This document shows positions 36,301 to 46,859 of a stretch of DNA of 64,000 nt, in pieces. Under the pieces are notes generated by a model, which had not been told where the DNA came from, made no database searches, and saw only the letters and a program-made list of their open reading frames with translations. This DNA is from Berberis thunbergii (Eukaryota > Streptophyta > Magnoliopsida > Ranunculales > Berberidaceae), in the NCBI GenBank assembly GCA_003290165.1, contig QNQO01010665.1, forward strand, positions 110,109 to 174,108, given 5' to 3'. How positions within the stretch are numbered: the stretch's first letter is position 1; the number at the start of each line of letters is the position of its first letter. The position numbers and the translations under genes were made by a program.

Positions 36301-38264
36301 AACAACAAAAATCTACATAACAATGAAAATGAATTTGCCATTAAAAAAAAAAAAAATCCTAACCAAAGATGCCCGTAAAGTTTTCATCAGAAAATGACAA
36401 ATTCTGGAAATGGAAGAGAGAGTAAGGAGTGGTGGGTTTAATTAGGGTTGGTGGAATGAGAATATTTTGTTCAACTTTGGCTTTGGGCATTGATAGTGAG
36501 AGACACTCCGAATCCTAACAACTGATCTCTAACTCGTAAAATTGGTTTATTAAAGACCATTTGGAGGCACCCAACAACCCTTTTCATACAATTTGGAATC
36601 CATTTCATTTAAGTTCAGTCCCCCTTTGAAGATGATAAGGGGGAACCCGCATTGTTTGATGGTTTAAGATAAAACATGGGGTGCGCGTTGCGATATTGAG
36701 GCCCTTCCAATCTCGTATAATGTCTCTCATCATGTGTTGGATTTCATGAATCATTTCTTCAAGTTAAAAAAAACGACCGTCAAGTAAATGACATATCTAA
36801 ACACTTTTTAGTAAAAAGTTGCAAATTTGAGTCTCACATTTTTATAAAACTGTTGGTTTAGTCTGACTGAACGAAAGTTCATTAATCCCTTATTTTTCTA
36901 GCAAACTTGTTTAGAGAGTTAGGTCCAATACCATTCATTATCTTAAAAATGCTCACAATATCTCAATCGAACATAATCACACAAACAAAGAGCATCTTCA
37001 CGTTGTCCTGACACTAAAGGTCTGACTCTCTAGATTTTTTGTTTTTCTAACCTATAAACATCCATGCAATGATTAATTCTACTTCATCCTTGTAAACTAG
37101 AGTTATTAAGTCCTCGATGATAAGTTAGGTATAAAAGAGTTGAGGCTAAGGTACAAATTAAAAGAAAAGAATAATAGGTGGTTGAATTTTTGGTGCATTT
37201 TTTAACAAAAGCTGGTAATTGTTAACATGTTTAACAATGGGCGTTTTGGCTGTTTGCTTTGGAACTTTAAAACAAATTTTTCTTGCCAAAAAAAAAAAAA
37301 CAAAGCATCCTTGCACATGGAAGTCTCTATATTTTTCATTTTTCATTTTTATTTTTTTGGGAGCCAAGCCAAAGACCATATGCATATATATTAATCAGAA
37401 AATATAAAATTAGATAGAGATAATCAGATAATGATAATAGAACCCTCTTTTCTCTGCTCCAAGTTTTCTCTTTTTTCTCTAACTTCACATGTGGTGAGTT
37501 TCGAGATTGCTATACCCGCAAGAGCCCTTCGTCTTATCCTTCGCCAACTTGTGCTAATATTTAATATATTTGACGAAGAAAATTTGAACAAATAATTTGT
37601 ATAATAGAAAATGGGGTGAAATTCAAGAATTATTAGTTCCTTACATTATACACGACATAAAAAGTACCATACTTAACGCATTATACAATGGATGATCAAA
37701 ATTACATTTTCTTTGTTACGCAGATTTCAATTGTTTAGTTGTTTATTTATTGATAAAAAATTGATTTTTCATAAGACTGTTTTTTCAATACTCATGAAAA
37801 TCTAAATCTGAGGAGAGGTCTCGAAATTGAATTCACAAAAAAAATTACAATTTTCATGTCCATTTTCAGTACAACGAAACAGACTGTTAACGTGTAAAAA
37901 TATCAATACAAGCACATTGTAATGAATAATGAATATATAACTAAAAAGTGCTCTAAAACGGCAAGAACTCATTCGTTCTTGTAAGTTAAATTTTGAAAAA
38001 TAAATATATAACTAAAAAGTGTTTGAACATGTAAACTAAATTTAAAAAAAAATAAAAATTGTACATCCTTGATTGCTACACATATAAGATTCCAATTGGG
38101 TTTAGATTAGTTAACACAAAGCCAAAATGTACATTAGACTAGTACAAACCTATGTACCTTTTCCTTCTTATACCTTTTTCCTTCTTATCTTAATCACCCT
38201 CTAATCTCTCCACCTCTCATGTTCTCCAAATACTTCTTTCCTTTAATTAATTAACGAAAAAATC
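36301..38264. other. AT-rich intergenic DNA
   Basis: No recognised coding or structural feature. Short poly-A runs near 36343 and 37287. This is distal upstream DNA of the SAUR gene. Confidence 0.45.
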
Positions 38265-38391
38265 TAGGATGACTGGTACTATGTTTGGTGGGTGCCAAAC
38301 ATCGTTGATTTGCGTTGAGATAAATGTAACACTTGTCTCGATGCAAAATCAACGATCTTGACACCCACCAAGTATAGTATCAGACACCCTA
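38265..38391. mobile_element. 127-bp palindromic MITE upstream of SAUR
   Basis: Left end TAGGATGACTGGTACTAT and reversed right end TAGGGTGTCTGATACTAT match. Inner arms tttggtgggtg and cacccacca pair, as do atcgttgattt and aaatcaacgat. No clear target duplication. It is a different family from the 9-bp-duplication MITEs. Confidence 0.75.
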
Positions 38392-38446
38392 ATCTTACTC
38401 ATAATTAACTAATTAACAAACATCCCCCCACACTAATTAACTACAA

Positions 38447-38623
38447 GAGCGCTACTACAGAGCGAGGAAATGAGCGAGGGGCGTGACGTGGCAGAGCGGG
38501 AACCGTTCATTCCACTCGAGATGCGTGTCATCACTTTTTATGTGCGCATCTCAAGCAGAGTGGACGGTCTCCACTTCGCCACGTCACATCCCTCGCCGGT
38601 TTCCTCGACATTTAGAATTCCCC
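38447..38623. mobile_element. Hairpin MITE, copy 4 of the Mutator-type family, in the SAUR promoter
   Basis: 177 bp, flanked by a perfect 9-bp duplication TAACTACAA (38438-38446 and 38624-38632). The arms contain gcgaggaaatgagcgaggg and a partly drifted complement; the right end cctcgacatttagaatt matches copy 2. Its edge lies about 275 bp before the SAUR start codon. Confidence 0.92.
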
Positions 38624-38897
38624 TAACTACAAAGTTTTCTGAGTTGAACATGGGAGGATGATGGTTGAGAACAGGTTGAAGACGTAAATAAAGCGCAAAC
38701 CAAGGGTATTTTGGTATTCATATGTTTATATAAGCATTCTCCAATCCTAAACTCTTCCATCCTTCCTATGCTTCCTTCCTACCTCTCTCTCTCTCTCTTT
38801 ACTTTCTCTCTCTAACTTCACTACCTCTCTCCCATTTTATTTACTTTCTCTTTCTAACATAACAAAGGTTTTCTCTCTCTAACTTCACTGCTTAAAT
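38624..38897 (+). promoter_or_regulatory. SAUR core promoter and 5' UTR
   Basis: A TATA box TATATAA lies at 38727-38733. The leader between it and the ATG at 38898 is strongly CT-rich (ctctctctctct near 38787-38797 and repeated aacttcactacctctctc). No canonical auxin-response TGTCTC motif was noticed in the core region. Confidence 0.65.
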
Positions 38898-39335
38898 ATG
38901 TCAACCAATTTCTCAAAATGCTGCAAAATCCGATACATTGTGAGACTCCGGCAAATGCTTCGCCGATGGCGAAACAAAGCGGCATTAGCACGGAAGTCTA
39001 GGAAGATCCCTTCAGACGTGCCAGATGGACACGTGGCAGTCATTGTGGGATCCAATTGTCGGAGATTTGTCATCCGAACAGCATACCTTAACCATCCGGT
39101 ATTCAATAGCCTTCTAATTCAAGCTGAAGAAGAGTACGGATTCGAAAATCAGGGACCGCTAGCAATTCCCTGTGATGAAACCGTATTCGAGGAAATTCTC
39201 CGATTTCTTGCATGGTCGGATTCAACGAGGTTTGTGAATCTCGAGGAAGTCCGGAGATATTGCCATGTTGGATTGAGCAACTCACTTGATTACTGGTCTG
39301 ATAGTGTGCCACTTCTTGAGAAACGCATCTGGTGA
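38898..39335 (+). CDS. SAUR family (small auxin-up RNA) protein, single exon
   Basis: Intact 145-aa intronless frame. After a basic N-terminus (RLRQMLRRWRNKAALARKSR, about 17-36) comes the SAUR domain: SDVPDGHVAVIVG, RRFVIRTAYLNHPVFNSLL, AEEEYGFENQGPLAIPCDE and VFEEILRFL (about 39-117), then a divergent tail with CHVG. SAUR proteins promote cell expansion, in many cases by inhibiting PP2C-D phosphatases and so keeping plasma-membrane H+-ATPases active. The lack of introns, the short length and the basic N-terminus fit the family. The exact clade number cannot be assigned. Two MITEs lie within 650 bp upstream. Confidence 0.93.
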   Translation: MSTNFSKCCKIRYIVRLRQMLRRWRNKAALARKSRKIPSDVPDGHVAVIVGSNCRRFVIRTAYLNHPVFNSLLIQAEEEYGFENQGPLAIPCDETVFEEILRFLAWSDSTRFVNLEEVRRYCHVGLSNSLDYWSDSVPLLEKRIW

Positions 39336-40436
39336 GGTAAGTGGAATCGGTCCCACTACCCAGATTCTGACTCGGTAATTTGACTCGTCCTGGTTGACTC
39401 GGAAGTGCCCCGCCGAGAGTTTTATGTGTGAAGGCAAAATGGGGTTTTGGTAACAAAGTTTTACACAGTGAGTGAGTGAGTGAGATTGAGTGGCTCCGGA
39501 GAATGAGTGGAGATGGCAAAAGCGGGTTGTTCGACCGAGTCGTCCCGAGTTCAGATTGGAGGAAAAGAATGACAAAACGTGCAAAATTGGAAAAAATTTT
39601 GGCTAGAAAAGAAAATTACAATTATTGGAAAAAGGAGAATTTTTTTTTTTATTGAGTGATTATTAGGTGTATTTCTCTTTTTCCTTATGTAAATTATGTG
39701 ATTTATCGATTAATTATGATCGAATTATGTAGAGAATTTGGAACATGGAACTGGTTCCCATCATTGATTATAATAAATTAATGATTTATTTCACAAATAG
39801 TTATTATTATTTTTTTTTTTTGTTGGTATAATTTTGTGGGGAGGTGGGGGAGTGTTTTGTTTTGAGCACCCACATTCACGTGAAAGGCAGAGTGTTGCGC
39901 TTAAATTCCAAGCTGTTGTGTTTCTTCTAATAATGCTCTTACGAATTTTTGTTCCCCAAAAGTGCAATTCACATCAGTCATGAAAGTTTGATAATCTCGA
40001 TGGTGAATCGATGAATACTCTGAGAAATTAATTATTTCAAGTTCTGGACAATCAATCAAGAAAGTTTTGCAGAAAACTTAAGATGCACATTGATGCATAC
40101 TCGATGATGTGCAAAGGAAGAATGAAGACTAGATGAATTTAGCAGTATATGCATACATTTTTTCTTTCTTTGTCTCATATTTTATAGCGAATGTACATAT
40201 CCTTAACTGTTCCTGTGATTGAGGGTGTGATGAAGGGAGGAGATCTCATCTAGGATCTTCACCTGTGTGTGACCGAGTCTCCTTTGACATTTGGTTATGT
40301 TTGGGACCCAATGATTGATTGGGTTAAGAGTTGATTTGTAAACAGCTCAAAGATCAATGTTCGAGACTTATTGTCATGGGCCAAGCTCTGAGACTCATGT
40401 CCTGTGGGCTGATGTGATCTAGGCTTGGATGCTTGC
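39336..40436. other. SAUR 3' region and dispersed repeat
   Basis: The SAUR 3' UTR region comes first, then AT-rich DNA. 40060-40340 resembles 10230-10560 (gcaaaggaagaatgaagactagatg, gggtgtgatgaaggga). The similar DNA is probably a relic of a dispersed LTR element. Confidence 0.5.
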
Positions 40437-43400
40437 TGTCACGCCTCGATTTTCGATGAAACGAAAATCCTTTTATCCACGTAGAATTAGGATCATCCGT
40501 TTCTCCAAAACTCGAGACATAAAAATTTAACAACAAAAACATTAAATAAAATTAACATAGACAAAATTTTTAACTGGGTAACTCTTTGAAGATGACTACT
40601 TCATAAAAATAAATTGCTAAAGATGCCGCCCCAAAACTCTATAACATGATAAAAAGCAAAATGGTTACGTTCTAATCGAAACATACTCAAGAAATAAAAC
40701 TTACTTGGGTCAACGAAGTAGCTGTTATGAGTAATCTTCATCCTTATAAATAAAATAAGTTACATGATTTAACATTAAATTTCATAAACAACCAAATGAC
40801 ACTCAAGAACTTGTAGTTCCTCAACGAGGCAAACATTCTTATTAAATAGTTTTTATCATGCTTAAAATATACATTTATTTTACCAACACTCATAAAGTAA
40901 AGGTTAAACATGGTAAGTTTGTCCTGCAAAAATGTTAGTAGACTTACCATCCTGCACAAACCGGTTAGAAACTAACAGATAAAATTTCTAAGTTATCAAT
41001 CCTTATAAATACAATTTATTTTCAAATCATAGTCATAATCACCATTATTTAAATATCAACAAAATACATTTTACCTTAAGGAAGACATGTAGTTCTCAGA
41101 ATGAGCATTTAGTTCTCCATTAAGGCAATCATGCACATATGCAAAAATCTCGTTTCTTTTCTAAAATCGCACTACCCTTCTTATGCCAAACACACCTCAC
41201 CCAAGTGTGTTTCCCTTGCCTTCGAAACCACTCGGAGCGTACATGTTCCAAGTGGGGTGTCACATCGAGGAACATGTCATCTCACCCGAAGTTCGATCTA
41301 TGACAAACATTTCTTAAATACTACACATACTACCGAACTCACATGGAATGACGTATCCGATATGCAAGCAAGTCTGCATACCAAAATTATATCACACGTA
41401 TACAATCAAGTTTGTATACTATAATAATTTCTTCTGTTTTTTCACATTTTTTTTCGGAGTTGTGGAAAAGAGCATTAAAAAATCAACTAAAACTCAAAAC
41501 TCTTTTATGGTGACACTTTGTCAACCATAAATAAATCAACCACAATATTAACCCATTCTTTTGGGAAAATTAGCATTTTTCAAAAATAATTTTCTATAAC
41601 ACAACATAGATCAATCTTAATCAATACGATGATACTTCTTAGCAAGTCAATTTGCATAACAATCCAAACTACACAATCAGTACTAGTGTCATAATCTTTA
41701 GTAGTCATTGCCTCCATTCGTGTATATGTAAAGAAAAATAATTCGGACAATATACAAAATGTGTTGACAATCTGGACATAGGTAGTAATGCATTCAACCC
41801 AAACTGCACAATTCATTCTACATGATGCCACTGGCTAACAAGACAACAATACCAATTCTGAACCAACACACAATTATTATATATTTAATATACCAAAAGT
41901 ATTATATCCCCACATATTTAGTGTACTTAAAGAAAACAAGCATCAAGTATTTGATATTCTTCTACACACATCACATCACCACACCATAGAAATAAATCAA
42001 ACAAAATAATTCATTCATAGAACAATCGAAGTCTTTAACTTCACTACCCATTCCACATCCAAGGAAATGTTGAGGAAGATGATTACTGCAACAATTCAAA
42101 TCACACACTCTAAAACATTCAACTATAGTTTCACTACCCAACTAGAACCTAGTCAAACCATCCCAAGCCTTCCGACTTCCTAATCAATTTAAACAACCCC
42201 CAACTCAGTTGTAACTAGCCTAGTTTTATTCGCCAAACAGTCAGGTAAATAACCATCCAAACAATACTGAAATGAACAAGTTGTCCTAACATAGACAGTT
42301 TGACAAGTCATCACTTAAATGTACACAATTCTCACATTAGAACTCCAAATTGACTACCGTTAAGGGCTATAGAAAATAGACACAAAAAGGTTTTCAACCA
42401 CATATAGCATACCCTCTGATTATGTCTGTAACATTACAGATTTTATAAACAAAACAAGTCATCTGTCAGCATTCGTCCATATTTACCTTTAGTCACTAAA
42501 ACAAGTATATCTTTCCGCACAAAATTCAGATTGTGATACCGTAAAATCATTTAGAAACTAGACTCCAACAAAAAATTTTTGATATATAGCATGATACAGT
42601 ACACCCTACATAACCCAATCAAAACCAACATAAAAAACTAAACAGAATCAAGGCTGATAGAATACACAATCAAACTCCCCTTCATCCCAAATATAATCAA
42701 GGCTAAAAAATGTTTCTGACCTTAATTTCTCAAACTCCACTTCATCCCACATATAATTTTCAAGCTTATTAGGTATAAAAAAAATCCATATCACTTACAA
42801 AAAAAAATTCAAGCAAAAATATATGAAAAGAGAATGGAGGAAAACTCATTAATTTCTACCAAAACTTTTATATACATGAATTTATAAAATTCAATCAATG
42901 ACATTTGTTTCCGCCTCGAGGGAGATCTAACCGTTGGATGAACTCCTAACTAACGATATGTTTTTCATACGTGTGTTATGAATCTACGGATTTAATTTGA
43001 AGGTATTCAGACCTCTATAAGATCTCGATTCACTAAAAATACTAAGACTGCGCAAAGTTGTATTTATTACAGGATTTAAATAAAAACCTAGTTGTAGGTT
43101 TTCTCTTTCAACTCATCTAATTCTACGAAATTACAATGAAAATTTCATATTTAGGATTTATATTTGTATTAAACCTAACTTTAATCAATTGATTAATCTA
43201 AAAAAGTAAAAGAGAACGAAGAAAACTAACTGATGTTAAACATTTTTCTTCTTCTTCTTCTTCTTCTTCTTCTTCTTCTTGTTTCACCTATTTCCCCTAA
43301 TTCTGTAGATAAGTTTTCCCATTATTTTGTGTATAAAAGAAAAGAATGAGGCTATGTTTTTTTTTCCAACTCTTTTATAAAGCTCTAATTAGGGTTTCCT

Positions 43401-43603
43401 AATTTTATTTTTTTGCTACAAGTACACACATTTTCTACTCATTTAACCACTAAAAATAAAACAAGTTGTACACATTATAAAATTATAATACATTACAAAT
43501 TTATAAGTAAATATTATTTATATTTGTGTAATTAAGCATGTATTACACCTGCATTACAGGCTGAACATGATTTATGCACGGGCTCGCTGGGGCGGCGTTA
43601 TAA
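40437..43603 (-). mobile_element. Long Gypsy-like LTR relic, first copy of the family at 53428-57057
   Basis: Starts TGTCACGCCTCGATTTTCG and shares, in order and opposite orientation, many blocks with 57057 down to about 56300: ccacgtaga/ccacgtagg, ctcgggac-like text, cttgggtca.c..agta.gct, atcttcatcc, ttcctcaacgaggcaaa, cttaccatcctgca and catgttccaagtgggg. LTRs bounded by TGTAACACCCC/TGTCACGCCCC are typical of some large plant Gypsy elements. The right end is uncertain: ggggcggcgttata near 43590-43603 might be a mutated end, but no target duplication matches the left flank. It contains no intact gene. Confidence 0.6.
43247..43281. repeat. (CTT)n microsatellite
   Basis: About eleven uninterrupted CTT units. 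Confidence 0.95.
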
Positions 43604-44559
43604 ATATCTAGTATATATGCAATAGACTCATAGTAAGCTAATTCATGAATTGAATTGAATTAATAAAATAGGCCATTTCTTTTTTTATTAACTAAGCGGT
43701 AGAGTCACGCCATGGTAAGGCGCACGTCATAGGAAAAAATTTGATAAAGTCCATGAAAAAAAAGTCTTAGTCTTCATTTTTCCGCCATTGGAATAGGTAA
43801 AAAAAATTACCACCTGGCGAATAGTTATAATTTTACAAATATCAATTTTTAGTGTAAAATAGGCCCTTCCCGTATTAGGGTTGACCTAGTATGCCGCGTA
43901 TACGGCTCTGATCCTATGACTAATTGATGTCTCAACACACACAACTTAAGCACCCGAGACTTTTTGTCAAATTCGATTACATTCTGAATGCAAAGAGTGA
44001 TTAGGACCCATGCAGTAGAATTTTGCCTCAATTATGATGTGTGTAACTTAAATTTCTTTGTAGTGGAACGAAAATAACACCTATCTACCTCCTCAATTAT
44101 TGTCAATGTCTTACCTCATTAGCTAAGTTAACTTGATTAACATCCATATGGTCAGAAGAACCCATTAGGGGAAAAATATGACTTTGAATTCCATAGCCTG
44201 TCTCGGGTCTTCAGGTGCTTACGGCTCATACAAACATGATACATATTTCTGGATATCCTAGTATTCATGTGGAAATGTTGAATGTGGATGTTGCTGTCAT
44301 GTTTGATTTCAAAGTGTGATGTGCATAACAATACTTTAATCCTTTATCTCTAGCTTATCATAAGTGTCATAAGTTGAATGTTAGAAACAAGTTGCTACAT
44401 GATACTCTGGGCAAGAGTGTCTGAAATTTACACTATTAACATAATTTTTCAAGAGTTGTAAAGCTTTCTATGGAAGAAAAAAATGCAATATTCTTAGAAC
44501 TCATTAGTCCTAAGTAACATTGCAATTAACCAGTGTGTGTTATGCATCGAACAATCCCC
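43604..44559. other. AT-rich intergenic DNA
   Basis: Nothing recognisable; the frames present show no protein-family resemblance. Confidence 0.4.
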
Positions 44560-46550
44560 AGATGTACCAAACTCTTGATAACCAAAAAATTATTGACTAG
44601 ACCTTTCATAACATTCTGATCATCTGAAATGCTTTGCTAATCAACTAGAAATAAAATGGTTGTCACCCACTGTTTCTCATATTGAAGCGCCTCTTTCGCT
44701 CAAATGTAGTGTTGTTTTCATCAAAAAAGTGACAAATTGTTGAGGAAATGAACTTATTCTTTGTTCTTGATTGTTCATTGTCAAGCTTTCACAGATTTTT
44801 TGAGAACCTTTTGATGAGCAGAGAAGGGGCTGCGTGCAGGAACAATTTTTGGAGTCTTTGATTAGATCAGTCACCCCACAATGAACTTTCAAAAAGATTG
44901 GTCTCAAATGCTTACGACATGTATAAAAATAAAACACCAATTATTTTTAATTTCCTGGCAGAGCAATTCATTGAATGAGGAATGTTTAAAATTCATGAAT
45001 GATGGTCTAGCACGTATTAGGGTTTCGTATTCTTGAATGAATGGTTATCTAGCGCTTATTAGAGTTTCATATTCTCGAATAGACGTCACTGCAGTTGGCC
45101 AAATACATTGGTCCCAAAAGCTATGATCGGCCACTTAGCGTTCTAGACCTTAGACTTACATGACTAAATAGACATAACATAACATTCTGATCAATGAAGT
45201 AATCACAAAAGATTATCTTCAAACACTTTACTACTAGAAATGGTTGTCATATTGAAGTGTTTGGTTCTCTCAAATGAGGTGTTGTTTTCAAAATTGTGAT
45301 CAGTTTTGAGTCTAGTTGTTGAAATATGAACTTGATTAGGTCTGATCTCCTTTTTCCGAGTATAATACATTATGTTTGTGTTTAATGTGAGAGCTGAGAC
45401 AGCTTTGACACATCTGCGTTCTAGACCTCAGACTTACATGACTAAATAGACATAACATAACATTCTGATCAATGAAGTAATCACAAAAGATTATCTTCAA
45501 ACACTTTACTACTAGAAATGGTTGTCATATTGAAGTGTTTGGTTCTCTCAAATGAGGTGTTGTTTTCAAAATTGTGATCAGTTTTGAGTCTAGTTGTTGA
45601 AATATGAACTTGATTAGGTCTGATCTCCTTTTTCCGAGTATAATACATTATGTTTGTGTTTAATGTGAGAGCTGAGACAGCTTTGACACATCTGCGTTCT
45701 AGACCTTAGACTTACATGACTAAATAGACATAACATAACATTCTGATCAATGAAGTAATCACAAAAGATTATCTTCAAACACTTTACTACTAGAAATGGT
45801 TGTCATATTGAAGTGTTTGGTTCTCTCAAATGAGGTGTTGTTTTCAAAATTGTGATCAGTTTTGAGTCTAGTTGTTGAAATATGAACTTGATTAGGTCTG
45901 ATCTCCTTTTTCCGAGTATAATACATTATGTTTGTGTTTAATGTGAGAGCTGAGACAGCTTTGACACATCTGGGGTCTCTTTCATAGACTACTGTTGGGT
46001 TAAGTGTCTAGAGAAATGAAGATCAAGATTGATTGTTTCATAAAATAATGAAGCATATTTGGTTGCTTATAGATACATGGATTGCCAAATAATTTGGAAT
46101 CAATCAATCTTGGTTCCCCTCCTTGATGGTGTATTTGCCCAATCCACAGCGAATTCTCTTGAACATGTCGGGTTTTAGTACTCTCAAACTTTTCCTTTAG
46201 GTTTAGTACCTGGGTTAACTGCATTGTAAGACTGCAATACTGTTAAAAAAACTTTCTGGTTTTCAAAGTATGGCAATGTTATTTGTAGTAAAAGTTGTGA
46301 TATCCTTGAACAAATATATCTTTGATCTAACCTAGAAAACAATGTTATATTGCCAATGACCATCGATTTGGTGGTTGAATTAAATTGCCAATGACCGTCT
46401 ATTTGGTGGTTGAAGTAATTCTGATGCTTAAGTCAGTTAACTATAGAAGATGATGTACTTGAATAGAGTATAGTTGTGTTTGCATACCTACTTCGCGAAT
46501 CTCTCCTTTACCTTTTATAATGAACATAATTAACTCGGTGCCTGACTTAA
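44560..46550. repeat. Repeat block related to 62157-62960, including a 3 x 278 bp array
   Basis: 44560-44940 is a diverged copy of the 278-bp unit (ataacattctgatcat, atggttgtcac, ttgttttcatca). 45138-45971 is the array itself. 45972-46520 continues with tctggggtctctttc, gaaatgaagatcaagattgattg and cttaagtcagttaacta, all of which recur at 62540-62810. The family is probably derived from a retrotransposon LTR or its flank. Confidence 0.65.
45138..45971. repeat. Three near-identical 278-bp tandem repeats
   Basis: Units start at 45138, 45416 and 45694 (each gcgttctagacct.agacttacatg) and end ...cagctttgacacatct. Within my reading the units differ only at one or two bases (cctcag against ccttag). 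Such identity implies very recent expansion or gene conversion, or an assembly duplication. Confidence 0.95.
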
Positions 46551-46859
46551 GCATGCAGGGTGCACTGAAGGGGAACGTTTCTCACAACGATCTCCTCCTT
46601 CATGGAGATATGTCATTGAGGGAGTGATTCCCACCATGACTTGTCTCTTTGTAACGTCTTTCTTCTTTAAGGTAATAGGTCTGTTGGGCCTTTAACTTTG
46701 GTCATGGTCGGTTACTAAATGCATCTTTAGACTTTAGTGATTGGACTTATTATTCGTTTTAATGTGGGGTGTATGTTCCTCGTGATGGATTATATTTATC
46801 ACGTGTACGATCGTGATCGAATGACTATTTAATGTATCATCAACCTTAAAATGGAATAA
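46551..46859. other. Repeat flank before the minus-strand Copia
   Basis: Contains no open frame of interest; the left part still belongs to the repeat block above. Confidence 0.35.

Noticed and set aside
36075..36341. Frames across the hairpin MITEs (also at 32597, 38470 and 17425)
   Set aside because: They follow the inverted arms of the MITEs, read similarly on both strands and encode no known domain.
45138..45971. CRISPR-like array
   Set aside because: Units are directly adjacent 278-mers without spacers, in plant nuclear DNA; an ordinary tandem repeat.
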